This document shows positions 1 to 8,768 of a DNA stretch of 64,000 bases, one piece after another. Positions within the stretch are counted from its first letter, which is position 1. Every line of letters starts with the position of its first letter. A program made the position numbers and the translations under genes. The notes beneath the pieces were generated by a model. That model did not search any database and had not been told where the DNA came from. It worked only from the letters and a program-made list of their open reading frames with translations. Origin of the DNA: Pseudobutyrivibrio sp. OR37 (GTDB lineage Bacteria > Bacillota > Clostridia > Lachnospirales > Lachnospiraceae); assembly GCF_900113655.1 (NCBI RefSeq), contig NZ_FOQF01000019.1, positions 1-64,000 of the forward strand, read 5' to 3'.

Positions 1-329
1 TTTGTACGAACAGCTTCCATTGGGAAGAATTCGCATGAAGGCACCTGCTTAAGTGCTGCTGCGTGGAAGATGAAATCTACGCCTGGCATAGCATCCTGAA
101 CTGAACGCATGTTACGAACATCGCCAATGTAAAATTTAACCTTACCTGCAAGGTCTGGATGCTCAGCCTGAAGCTGATGTCTCATATCATCCTGCTTCTT
201 CTCATCACGTGAGAAAATTCGGATTTCTTTTAAATCTGAATCTAAGAAATGTTTAAGTACAGTGCTTCCGAATGAGCCTGTACCACCTGTAATCATAAGT
301 GTTTTGTCTTTAAATAATTCGCAATTCAT
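1..329 (-). CDS. UDP-GlcNAc 4,6-dehydratase/5-epimerase-like (CapE/FnlA family), N-terminal fragment
   Basis: The first 109 residues of a short-chain dehydrogenase/reductase start with ATG at 329 and run off the left edge of the window. The Rossmann motif GGTGSFG lies near residue 14, followed by SRDEKKQDDMR and HAAALKQVPSCEFFP. This combination is typical of the inverting dehydratases that begin UDP-L-FucNAc synthesis (CapE, FnlA, WbjB) rather than of FlaA1/PglF membrane enzymes. The product would be the 4-keto-6-deoxy sugar nucleotide used for L-FucNAc. Base composition is normal for the locus, unlike the AT-rich genes that follow at 365-8529. The catalytic YxxxK region is outside the window, so the exact subfamily is not proven. 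Confidence 0.85.
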   Translation of the reverse strand, partial: MNCELFKDKTLMITGGTGSFGSTVLKHFLDSDLKEIRIFSRDEKKQDDMRHQLQAEHPDLAGKVKFYIGDVRNMRSVQDAMPGVDFIFHAAALKQVPSCEFFPMEAVRT

Positions 330-364
330 AATTATTTACCTCGTATTCGAAAAATATTACTCTT

Positions 365-1513
365 TCATATCATTCTTTTTATTGTTTCAACAATATAAAC
401 TAAATCCTTTTTTAACACACCACTAGTATTGATTTTTATATTTTGCTCGAACTTCATTTTGTCTAAATTATCAAAAAACAGCTTTCTTTTCTCATTCTCT
501 GAAACACTTTTTAAAGCTGCCGTATTATATTTATACGCTTCTCTTACATCAACTTCTTCACTTTCAAAATTATTACTTACCCTATCCCATAATTCCTTAC
601 CTTTTTCAGAATAAATTACAATCAATGACGTTCCTTTATCATCATTCATTTTATGTGAGAAATTTTCTACTCCCCAAAAATCTCCTACTGTTATATCAGC
701 TTGTCGTTTCTCCCCTTTAAATTTGCAATTATAACAACTTTTTCTTAAAAATAAATTTTCAAAATAACCTCGCATAAATATATCTTTATATGCTTTTTTT
801 TGATATATAAAACCTAGCTTTCCCTTTATAATCAAACTAAAAAATTTCCAACCATATTTTTTATTCCTAAAAGAAATATAGTTAATATCTTTTTCCACAC
901 TAGGCACAACATCTTCTAAATAGTTATTCCAAACCAAATTTGAAGGGACTCCATGGCATATAATATCCTGCGTGAATAAATTATCATATTTTTTATCCAA
1001 ATAACTATACAAACCAGCCACTTGACAAGGCGTACCAGAAAAATAAACCATTTTTCCTTCTTTTAATGCAATACTTATCTTTTTATATATTTCATTAATA
1101 TCGCTTTGAATATATTTTGAACCCATTAGTCTTTCTATTTCATCTTTGGAGTCAATCAAGACATGTTCAACACTTCTATAATCTTTTGAAAATGCTGCCC
1201 CAGCAACTATTCCACCTTGTGAAATAATATACTCAGCCAAGGCTGAAAATATGCCTCCGGATGAGCTATTCAATCTTATAACACTATTTTTATTATACGC
1301 AGCATAACCTTGCTTAATATCATTTACCGCAAAGTTATCCTTCAAAACAGGACATTTTTTCTCACATAACAAGCAACCCAAACATTTTTTCTCATCTACT
1401 TGCGGGTATAAAAATCCCTCTTCATCTTGTATCATTTTAATACAATTCGCTTGACATATATTATAACAAGCACCACAACCAATACATTTTTCTATCTCTT
1501 CAGCTAGCAACAT
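365..1513 (-). CDS. F420 hydrogenase/dehydrogenase beta-subunit-like iron-sulfur protein of a polysaccharide locus
   Basis: This 382-residue protein has an N-terminal ferredoxin-like region with two 4Fe-4S motifs (CIGCGACYNIC at residues 10-20 and CLGCLLCEKKCP at 44-55). An FrhB-type core follows, with GTPCQ, DIICHGVPS and a further cysteine group CYNCKF. Proteins of this family are widespread in capsule and exopolysaccharide loci and commonly accompany polysaccharide pyruvyltransferases; one is encoded here at 4899-6065. A redox role in sugar or pyruvyl chemistry is inferred and the true substrate is unknown. The start ATG has an AAGGG ribosome site. The gene lies in a strongly AT-rich cassette, and genuine F420 use is unlikely from context. 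Confidence 0.8.
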   Translation of the reverse strand: MLLAEEIEKCIGCGACYNICQANCIKMIQDEEGFLYPQVDEKKCLGCLLCEKKCPVLKDNFAVNDIKQGYAAYNKNSVIRLNSSSGGIFSALAEYIISQGGIVAGAAFSKDYRSVEHVLIDSKDEIERLMGSKYIQSDINEIYKKISIALKEGKMVYFSGTPCQVAGLYSYLDKKYDNLFTQDIICHGVPSNLVWNNYLEDVVPSVEKDINYISFRNKKYGWKFFSLIIKGKLGFIYQKKAYKDIFMRGYFENLFLRKSCYNCKFKGEKRQADITVGDFWGVENFSHKMNDDKGTSLIVIYSEKGKELWDRVSNNFESEEVDVREAYKYNTAALKSVSENEKRKLFFDNLDKMKFEQNIKINTSGVLKKDLVYIVETIKRMI

Positions 1514-1523
1514 ATCTACACCC

Positions 1524-2357
1524 TTAGACTCTCAAATACAAACTTTTATAAATTCTATCAAAGAATAATCTCCAAAAAACAGCTTTAAAAATATCCTTAG
1601 GAAAGTTCTTTTTTATTGAATATACATCTCCGCCTCGATTCTTTGATTCAAAAAAACCTCTTTTTTGAAAATCGATATTAATATTGTATTCTTTTGCTAA
1701 TTCAACTACTTCTCTTCTCCACTTGCCTTTACCAATCACTCCACCTTCTGCAAAATGGAAAAAATTATTTTCACTATTCAATAATGCATATTCTTTTTCT
1801 TTTCTGTGCCACGCATATTTACTTCTATACACTTCCCATTCCCATGGATTTTCGATTCCTTTAATACACTCTAACAAATAGTCTTTTCGCCATAAACCAG
1901 GCTGTGTGGTAAGTTTATAATCACATTTTTGAGGTAATTTACCATATATTTGGTTCCATGGTTCATTTACATTTGTACTAGGATGATGATGCAAGTATAT
2001 AACACCAATACTTTTATCATTTTCCATCTCTTCAACTAACTCATCTAAATCTATATTCGAATTTACAGGAGCAGAAAGAACAAAATCTTCCAATAGCATT
2101 ATTACATATGGCGAATCTATTTTTTGTAAAGTGTTTATTAGCCTCTTTCCCCAACAATCTTTCTCCTTATATTCAGGAGAAGTAAAAACCTTCAAATCTT
2201 TGATTTTTTCATTACAATAAGTGCTAGATTGTGTATTTAAATATATTGGAAGACTACAATCACTCCAACAATTACTAATGCCCGCAAAAAATAAATCCCA
2301 GCAATCTTCAAACGCGTCACATGTATTTATTAATATAGCTATTTTTTTATCTGACAT
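1524..2357 (-). CDS. Glycosyltransferase-like protein of unknown specificity
   Basis: This soluble protein of 277 residues begins KIAILINTCDAFEDCW, with a short beta-strand and Cys/Asp pattern that opens several uncharacterised polysaccharide-locus proteins. The segment SPYVIMLLEDFVLS near residue 90 resembles the acidic nucleotide-sugar loop of GT-A enzymes (LEDF in place of DXD). There is no signal peptide or membrane segment. It sits 21 bases downstream of a GT2 gene and 10 bases upstream of the iron-sulfur gene, inside the AT-rich Wzx/Wzy-type cassette. A transferase for one residue of the repeat unit is the most likely role. I do not recognise a named family with certainty. Confidence 0.55.
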   Translation of the reverse strand: MSDKKIAILINTCDAFEDCWDLFFAGISNCWSDCSLPIYLNTQSSTYCNEKIKDLKVFTSPEYKEKDCWGKRLINTLQKIDSPYVIMLLEDFVLSAPVNSNIDLDELVEEMENDKSIGVIYLHHHPSTNVNEPWNQIYGKLPQKCDYKLTTQPGLWRKDYLLECIKGIENPWEWEVYRSKYAWHRKEKEYALLNSENNFFHFAEGGVIGKGKWRREVVELAKEYNINIDFQKRGFFESKNRGGDVYSIKKNFPKDIFKAVFWRLFFDRIYKSLYLRV

Positions 2358-2378
2358 ATTTTATATTCCTTCCATTAA

Positions 2379-3353
2379 TTATAATCCAATTCTTCTTTTT
2401 ATATATCGCTGTATTCGGAATATATACCACGTATAATACTTTTCAAAAAAGCCCAACTTAAATCCACTATCCAGGAGTTGTTTTTTATATTCTCTGTAGC
2501 TCATATATTTTTTTGATTCAATTGAATTCACATATCTATTATAAATAGTTTGTTTTTTTACATATTGAATCCAATACTGTTTTTCTTCTTGAGGCATTGC
2601 ACTAATATTCTCTATTGTTAAACAGATCATTTTTTCAAAGTTATCTATTCTATCATTCATAGCACTAAAATCTCTATGATAGTGAGAATGACTAGACTTT
2701 CTTAATACATATTTAAAAAGCACCTCATCGATATAGCCATATTTACAATTATATGCTAGTGGTAACATTAATTGATAATTCTGTCCCTCTCTACTTTCGT
2801 AGATATTCATGTTAGGGATTGCTTTCTTTAAGGAACTTGTTTTTACAAATATTGTTCCAGGGCAAAATACTACATTTTTATTATCTATTAAATCTTTAAA
2901 TAAATTGTCGTCGTTTCTCTCCATTCTTTTTAATAAACGTATGGATTTATCTCTATTATTCTCATCAACAATAACGCCCCAATTTAAAACAAAATCTATT
3001 GATTCATTTTCACATAAATAGTTTACTTTTTTTTCGATAGCTTCTGGCAAAAATATATCGTCTGCATCCATCCACATCATATAATCGCCCGAAAAACAAT
3101 GTAATGCCACATTTATAGCAGCGGCTTGCCCCATATTTTTTTCAAGTTTTTTATATATCAGTTTGTATCCACGGACATTAAATTTTTTTTCATATTCTTT
3201 TACAATTTCAAAAGTATTGTCTGTTGATGCATCATCAATAAAAATTAATTCAATATAATCATAAGTTTGAGCTAATATTGAGTCTAAATAATATTTCACA
3301 TAATTTGCCCCGTTATAACAAGGTGTCAAAATTGAAACTAAATTATTTCCCAT
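2379..3353 (-). CDS. Family 2 glycosyltransferase
   Basis: This is a GT-A glycosyltransferase of 324 residues. The N-terminus VSILTPCYNGANYV and the acidic pair FIDDAS (D40, D41) bind the nucleotide, and MDADD (residues 95-99) is the metal-binding DXD-type motif. The C-terminal region has no membrane helices, so the enzyme is probably cytoplasmic and adds one sugar to the lipid-linked repeat unit. The ATG at 3353 overlaps the end of the flippase gene by 11 bases, which suggests translational coupling. Donor and acceptor cannot be read from the sequence. Confidence 0.9.
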   Translation of the reverse strand: MGNNLVSILTPCYNGANYVKYYLDSILAQTYDYIELIFIDDASTDNTFEIVKEYEKKFNVRGYKLIYKKLEKNMGQAAAINVALHCFSGDYMMWMDADDIFLPEAIEKKVNYLCENESIDFVLNWGVIVDENNRDKSIRLLKRMERNDDNLFKDLIDNKNVVFCPGTIFVKTSSLKKAIPNMNIYESREGQNYQLMLPLAYNCKYGYIDEVLFKYVLRKSSHSHYHRDFSAMNDRIDNFEKMICLTIENISAMPQEEKQYWIQYVKKQTIYNRYVNSIESKKYMSYREYKKQLLDSGFKLGFFEKYYTWYIFRIQRYIKRRIGL

Positions 3354-4893
3354 TTTCTCTTCCCAACTTTATAGTTTTCAGTTTTGTAACTAATATAATC
3401 TTTATATATTTAAATTCATCAGTACGCTGCAAGCACAAATAAAACCAAATATTTACCATTATTGTATAGATAATTGCCATTATCACAAATCTAATATATG
3501 TGATGTCTTGTATTAACACATTTGTTAACAGCAAAACTACAATCATTGGTGGTGCCAAGCGGACTAAATCTTTAATAAAACAACTAAAATATATTTTAAC
3601 TGATTCACCTGTAATTCTTTCATATGAAATTATAGGTCTCCTAATAGATTGATACAGTCCCGAAACCAATGTTCCTAAATAAATACCAGGCAATCCCAAT
3701 ATTTTTCCTGCAATAATTGAAATAATAAGATTTAAAGTTGCAGAAAATAATACAACATACTTATCATCATAAAATACTCCATATACTGTTTTGTAATTCA
3801 AAAATGAAATTCGCCTTCCGGAAAAATAAAAATTCAGACATATCAAAATTAATGAAAAACTATCAATTAATTTATCGCCGCCAATCCAAATCTTAATAAA
3901 CGGCTGAAACAAAAATAATAAAGCTAAAGAACAAAATCCATATATCCAATAATTTAATAATTCATATACCTTATATATTTTTAGTGTCTCTTCTCTCCCA
4001 TCTGCTGCAACCTTATTCCCCAAACTTGGTGTTATATTATTAAAAATAATAGTTACAAACATACTAACAGCATTAATTATCATATTATAATTGTCAACAA
4101 TACCTATTTGTATAATACTCAAAAAACCCGCTATTATTATGTTGTCAGTCTGATGAATGGCCACTTCTCCCAATTTATGCCATACCAACCCCTTCACATT
4201 TTTTTTTATACTATCTAAATCATCTTTCTGAATTTTAGCAGCTCTTTTTTCTTTAATAAATGGATAGTGTACATTAAAATATCTTTGAATGCATATTTTT
4301 TGTATGATACGTAGAAATAAACCTATCAATAAATAAAATATAAAATTTTTATATATAATCATACACACTATTTGAACAACATTTGTAGTTATAGACAAAA
4401 CCATATCAAATAATGTATTAATATATACCTTTTGCTCAGCATTTGTTAAACAAAACTGATAAGAAACAAAGTAGGACAAAATAGTATTTAATAAGTATAT
4501 AAAATAATATATATATACATTTCCAACATTACTAGGCACTTCAATTATCAAATGTAAAATAGGAATTATACCGACTCCTAACATAAATACCAATATAGCG
4601 ATTTTCCTATATGTTTTTCGATAAAAATCTAGCAATAACCCTATTTTATAAGAATCATTTTCAGAAACTGGTTTGTACAATGTATAATTCATTGCGGTAC
4701 CGAATCCAAGCTCTGCAAGTGAAAGTATTCCCAATACATTAGAAAACAGCCCACTTATACCCAAATATTCCATACCAAGATATTTGATAAAAATAGTTCT
4801 AGAAATAAATGACAATAATACATTTATAATTTGAGCTATATATGCAATTTTAATATTTTTAAGTGAATTATCTATTCTAGAATTCTTTTCCAT
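3343..4893 (-). CDS. Wzx-type oligosaccharide flippase
   Basis: This is a polytopic membrane protein of 516 residues with about 12-14 hydrophobic helices and few charged residues between them, the size and layout of MOP-superfamily Wzx/RfbX flippases. The N-terminal stretch with ISRTIFIKYLGMEYLGISGLF is characteristic of polysaccharide-locus members. The inferred role is to move the undecaprenyl-diphosphate repeat unit from the cytoplasmic to the outer leaflet. It lies between the pyruvyltransferase and GT2 genes of the AT-rich cassette, which also carries a Wzy-like gene at 7306-8529. Two further flippase-like genes, at 30597 and 58561, may serve other glycans. Confidence 0.88.
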   Translation of the reverse strand: MEKNSRIDNSLKNIKIAYIAQIINVLLSFISRTIFIKYLGMEYLGISGLFSNVLGILSLAELGFGTAMNYTLYKPVSENDSYKIGLLLDFYRKTYRKIAILVFMLGVGIIPILHLIIEVPSNVGNVYIYYFIYLLNTILSYFVSYQFCLTNAEQKVYINTLFDMVLSITTNVVQIVCMIIYKNFIFYLLIGLFLRIIQKICIQRYFNVHYPFIKEKRAAKIQKDDLDSIKKNVKGLVWHKLGEVAIHQTDNIIIAGFLSIIQIGIVDNYNMIINAVSMFVTIIFNNITPSLGNKVAADGREETLKIYKVYELLNYWIYGFCSLALLFLFQPFIKIWIGGDKLIDSFSLILICLNFYFSGRRISFLNYKTVYGVFYDDKYVVLFSATLNLIISIIAGKILGLPGIYLGTLVSGLYQSIRRPIISYERITGESVKIYFSCFIKDLVRLAPPMIVVLLLTNVLIQDITYIRFVIMAIIYTIMVNIWFYLCLQRTDEFKYIKIILVTKLKTIKLGRENGK

Positions 4894-4898
4894 CTATC

Positions 4899-6065
4899 TT
4901 ACCCTATTATATTTTTTAAATAATTTATCGATTTTATTTTTTCCTTTTTTATTTTCTCGTCTATATAATTATAATCAAGTATTCTTCTATTCACGATTTC
5001 GTCAATAGTATTATTTCTACTTACAATCCTATTTTCGCAGTTTGTCATATTTAGTAAACTATATAGTCTTTCATTCATAGACTCTTTACTTCTATCAGAT
5101 GTTCTTCTAAACACAATAAAATTTTTATGAAATATCAAAGAGAACACTACTGCATGAAAGGAATCTGTACAGACTATATCAGCATCTCTGATCAATGCCA
5201 ACCATCGTTCTGGCGAAACATCAAATAGTCTTTCATCACCAAAATTCATATCACAACATCTAAACTGACCTAACATATATGGTATTGTAATAATCTTATA
5301 ATTATTATTTTGAGCCCATAATTTTATTCTTTTCCTTGCGCTAATACTATTCCCTAAAAAATAACAAAATACATATTTTTCATTTTGATAAGAGTTCGGT
5401 TCAGCTATTTTTTCCCATTGCTCCGTTTCCAATAATAATGTTGGATCCATTACCCATTCAATATTTTTATCATTGATAATATTGGTTAAATTATTAACAT
5501 CACTTTTTTCTCTTACTGAAATATAATCATAATCGTAAAGCCATTTTTTTATTAAATTCTTATAATTATTTGGAATGTTTTTAGATGAAATGCTAGCTGC
5601 ATAAGATGCTTTTATACCACTCTTTACAAAAGTTAACCAATAGAATTTTTTATAATAATCATTCAATGTTAAATTCCATACTTGATCACTTCCCGTTATA
5701 TAAATATCAAAATCATCACATTCATCTATAGTATTTTCATCATAGATTATATTTGTATGGGGAATACTGAATCTAAATTCATTAAATGACTTTCTCAATA
5801 CAGCTATCTTTTTATCCGAATTAATTATCTTCCCAATCAAATTGTTTATACTTGAAATGCACTGATTTTTTAGAACTGGTACAAATCTATGTTCAATAAA
5901 TGCCCTATTAATTCTATTAACCATGCTTTCATTTTTAGGCACATAACATATTTGTTTTGCGTCTTCACCCAAATTATTTATCACTGTACAAAGAGCATAT
6001 GCTTGTAACACACCACCATAATTACATGAATTAGTATAATGCGTTGTGATTCCAACTTTTTTCAT
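4899..6065 (-). CDS. Polysaccharide pyruvyltransferase family protein
   Basis: This protein of 388 residues opens with VGITTHYTNSCNYGGVLQAYAL and has YITGSDQVWN near residue 110. Both are hallmark segments of the polysaccharide pyruvyltransferase family (CsaB/WcaK/ExoV type). These enzymes transfer a pyruvyl ketal from phosphoenolpyruvate onto a sugar hydroxyl pair, giving the polymer a negative charge. DADIVCTDSFHAVVFSLIF near residues 285-305 is the conserved donor-site region of the GT-B-like fold. The iron-sulfur FrhB-like gene at 365-1513 is its usual genomic companion. Some members of this family are non-pyruvyl transferases, so the exact reaction is inferred. Confidence 0.85.
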   Translation of the reverse strand: MKKVGITTHYTNSCNYGGVLQAYALCTVINNLGEDAKQICYVPKNESMVNRINRAFIEHRFVPVLKNQCISSINNLIGKIINSDKKIAVLRKSFNEFRFSIPHTNIIYDENTIDECDDFDIYITGSDQVWNLTLNDYYKKFYWLTFVKSGIKASYAASISSKNIPNNYKNLIKKWLYDYDYISVREKSDVNNLTNIINDKNIEWVMDPTLLLETEQWEKIAEPNSYQNEKYVFCYFLGNSISARKRIKLWAQNNNYKIITIPYMLGQFRCCDMNFGDERLFDVSPERWLALIRDADIVCTDSFHAVVFSLIFHKNFIVFRRTSDRSKESMNERLYSLLNMTNCENRIVSRNNTIDEIVNRRILDYNYIDEKIKKEKIKSINYLKNIIG

Positions 6066-6092
6066 AATATTATTCCTTTTCTAAAAATATAT

Positions 6093-7241
6093 TTATTTAA
6101 AAATATTCTCATATCCACTACAAGCAATTGCATCTATCATTTTTTTCTCTGCATAATCTAACGCCATTTTCTTTGTAACTAGTAATTGTTCATCACTCAT
6201 ATTCATATAATACTTAATGCTTTTCCTAAACTGCTCATTATCATCTAAATCAACTATTTTTCCACAATGATATTGTTCTATATCGCTCCAAGGAGTCTTG
6301 TTTGAAATAACTGGTATGCACCCAGAAGCCAATGCTTCAAATACAACATGTCCATAATTCTCACCTTTTGTAGGAAACATAAAGATATCATATTTTGAAA
6401 AAATATCTATTATTTCAAAAGGTTGAGGTTGACCACAGTATCTAACCTTAATATTATTTGGCAACTCAGCTATTTTATCTTCACACAATTTCCAATAATC
6501 TTTATCCTCAACAACACCGTAAATATCAAAATTTACATTTTCATCTATTAGCATTAAAACTTCTATGCATTTTAAAAGATTCTTATGCTCACATATCCTT
6601 GATAAAAAGACAATACTATTACTTTTTTGATATAATCTAGCAATGTTTTTTCTTTGTACTTTAAAATCAATTTTCCTAGGTAAATCCTCTGCTATAATAT
6701 AATTTTTGAGATATTTTGCACCTACTTTATTTGTAAATCCAATCTTTTCATTTTCAGAACTAAATGACCATATTACATTTTTGAAAAAACCTCCTACTGC
6801 AAAAAGATATAGAAATACTTTTTTCTTAATACTTTTTGAAGAAAATGCACCTTCTTCAAGTACTCCCATAGGTGCAATAAATATCTGCTTATTATTTCTA
6901 TTAAATAATCTGCCTTTATTAAGTAATAATAATAGTATTGAATTATTTGCAAACAGACTACATGAATATATAATATTAAATTCTTTATATAATTTGTAAA
7001 ACATTGGGCCATAATATTCACTATCAGGCATATACATAACTTTTGCATTCTTATAAGGCAACCAGATTTTAGTCTCTATACCCTCATAGACCTTTTTTTC
7101 ACCCATATCATGATTTTTAGTATATATGTAAATTGATGCCTCTTCACCATAATAATCAACTACATTTTCAATAGTCCTTTGTGGACCTCCTATTTTAAAA
7201 CCAGGGAAAAAATGAGGGATTATTATTAATACTTTTTTCAC
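6093..7241 (-). CDS. Family 4 glycosyltransferase (GTG start)
   Basis: This is a GT-B glycosyltransferase of 382 residues. It has a glycine-rich N-terminal motif (HFFPGFKIGGPQRTIENV) and a C-terminal GT4 donor-site segment, FPTKGENYGHVVFEALASGCIPVI, which contains the EX7E-type glutamates. The start codon is GTG at 7241, following a weak GATGAGAT ribosome site. It lies 64 bases downstream of the polymerase-like gene. The inferred role is retaining transfer of one sugar to the lipid-linked repeat unit on the cytoplasmic face. Specificity is unknown. Confidence 0.88.
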   Translation of the reverse strand: MKKVLIIIPHFFPGFKIGGPQRTIENVVDYYGEEASIYIYTKNHDMGEKKVYEGIETKIWLPYKNAKVMYMPDSEYYGPMFYKLYKEFNIIYSCSLFANNSILLLLLNKGRLFNRNNKQIFIAPMGVLEEGAFSSKSIKKKVFLYLFAVGGFFKNVIWSFSSENEKIGFTNKVGAKYLKNYIIAEDLPRKIDFKVQRKNIARLYQKSNSIVFLSRICEHKNLLKCIEVLMLIDENVNFDIYGVVEDKDYWKLCEDKIAELPNNIKVRYCGQPQPFEIIDIFSKYDIFMFPTKGENYGHVVFEALASGCIPVISNKTPWSDIEQYHCGKIVDLDDNEQFRKSIKYYMNMSDEQLLVTKKMALDYAEKKMIDAIACSGYENIFK

Positions 7242-7305
7242 TTATCTCATCTACATGATTAAACAACCATGCACCTTTCTTTATAAATTGTTAATAATCA
7301 AACAA

Positions 7306-8529
7306 TTAGCACATTTTATTTATTATTCCGCTAACAAAAATAAAAAATATAACATAATAATATGAAGGATTGGCGCCAACTGGCTCCATATTCATATATA
7401 TTAACATTGATATAACTGCCCCTAACACAAGATATTTTATATTATCCTTGCTAAAAATCTGCTTTGCACAATTAATCAGCGTAAAACAAATATAAAGTAT
7501 CATTATAACAAACACAAATGTGTTATATCTTCTAGCAAATTCCAGCCAAGTGTTATGAGAACCACCTCCGCGTAATAATTCACTCCCATACCAGCCACCT
7601 TGTGGTACATTAATAGCATCCCTTAAACTTTGTATAGCAATTTGAATTCTCACATTATGTAATATTCCACCATCTCTGCCTAAAAAAGAATTCATATATA
7701 AATCATGTATTCCCAATATATTTGAAGTAAACATAAGGATTCCTACTAATGCTATTATTAAAATAATACTTAATATGATTACAATTCTCTTTTTTGCTTG
7801 TGCAGAATAATTAGGAAAACTGTAAATGACATCGGCACCACCAAGAACTAATAACATAACAGCGCACATAAATACCGTTGTTCTTCCACCTGACTCCAAT
7901 GAAAAAACAATACACAAAATAACGTTTATAATAGTTATTCTATAAAGATATTTTCTTTTCTTTCGTTCCTTAAATGCATAATATAGAGACGAAACCATTA
8001 TAATAAATCCAATATCAAAAACCGTACTAACTTCATAATCGTCTTTCCAAAACGAATACCAAGTTCTATCTGTTCGAGGCTCAAAAAATTTATTTATATG
8101 ATCTAATATTGCCTGAAAAAACATTCCAAAGTTCAATGCTGTTATTCCCCAACATGTTCTAACAGCATATTTTCTCCTATCGTTTCCGACACTTGCATTT
8201 CCAAGCAAATATATCATTGGTAAAACAAATACCAGTCTCACATCACTCCACATCATATTCAACCACGGTTCGCGCATATAAGCAATATTTGCAATTATAA
8301 GGGTTGCCGTACTGATTAATATAAAACTAATATCAAAAGGATTCTTTTTTATATCTTCAAATATATGATATAAAACAAAAGGAATTGAACACCAAAATGT
8401 TGTTCTCAAATCAATAATTCTATACATAAATCCGTACACAAACACAGTTGTGCACAGTGCTAAGAACATATATTGCTTCGACTTTTCCGAATATAATAAT
8501 TTATGCAGTGCTTCTAGTTTTTCTTGCAT
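7306..8529 (-). CDS. Wzy/O-antigen ligase-like polysaccharide polymerase
   Basis: This integral membrane protein of about 407 residues has around ten hydrophobic helices. It has a large extracytoplasmic loop around GGWYGSELLRGGGSHNTWLEFARRYN, matching the Wzy_C loop that carries arginines and a histidine in WaaL/Wzy proteins. The likely role is polymerisation or ligation of undecaprenyl-linked repeat units outside the membrane. The ATG at 8529 is chosen because GGAG stands 7 bases before it; the in-frame ATG at 8541 has no ribosome site. It is the first gene of the AT-rich cassette, and a possible promoter lies at 8580-8610. Confidence 0.8.
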   Translation of the reverse strand: MQEKLEALHKLLYSEKSKQYMFLALCTTVFVYGFMYRIIDLRTTFWCSIPFVLYHIFEDIKKNPFDISFILISTATLIIANIAYMREPWLNMMWSDVRLVFVLPMIYLLGNASVGNDRRKYAVRTCWGITALNFGMFFQAILDHINKFFEPRTDRTWYSFWKDDYEVSTVFDIGFIIMVSSLYYAFKERKKRKYLYRITIINVILCIVFSLESGGRTTVFMCAVMLLVLGGADVIYSFPNYSAQAKKRIVIILSIILIIALVGILMFTSNILGIHDLYMNSFLGRDGGILHNVRIQIAIQSLRDAINVPQGGWYGSELLRGGGSHNTWLEFARRYNTFVFVIMILYICFTLINCAKQIFSKDNIKYLVLGAVISMLIYMNMEPVGANPSYYYVIFFIFVSGIINKMC

Positions 8530-8579
8530 TCTAATCTCCATTAATAATATCTATACTTTTTATGAATGTGCATCTATCA

Positions 8580-8610
8580 TTTATACCATACAATAATTTA
8601 ATAACTTCAA
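8580..8610 (-). promoter_or_regulatory. Possible extended -10 promoter for the AT-rich cassette
   Basis: Read on the minus strand, TTGAAG (8605-8610) is followed after 19 bases by TGG-TATAAA (TATAAA at 8580-8585). The TGn element could compensate for the long spacer. It stands about 50 bases before the polymerase start, in the only gene-free gap of the region. AT-rich DNA gives many chance matches, so this is tentative. Confidence 0.35.
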
Positions 8611-8624
8611 AATGATTTATAATT

Positions 8625-8760
8625 CTATACTTTTTCTATCTTACAAACATGATGCTTATTTCCTTCAGCATTAACATTAACATCCTTATCATAATTAATT
8701 TCAACTAATACTATTTTGCCCTCGTATTTCTTTAAAGCACATCATTAATTGCCAATGCTG
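8625..8760 (-). pseudogene. Decayed C-terminal remnant, possibly of an AAA-ATPase/PD-(D/E)XK (DUF1703-like) protein
   Basis: On the minus strand the codons from 8732 down to the TAG at 8625-8627 read KKYEGKIVLVEINYDKDV, then NVNAEGNKHHVCKIEKV and stop. In another frame just upstream is ALAINDVL, so a small indel near 8735-8745 separates two parts of what may once have been one reading frame. No start codon or complete domain remains. The pattern recalls the end of the AAA-ATPase/nuclease proteins common in anaerobic Firmicutes (a strand such as VLLVGINYD, then a basic strand and CxIE). That family call is from memory of the pattern and is uncertain; the decay itself is visible. Confidence 0.4.
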
Positions 8761-8768
8761 TTTCCTAA

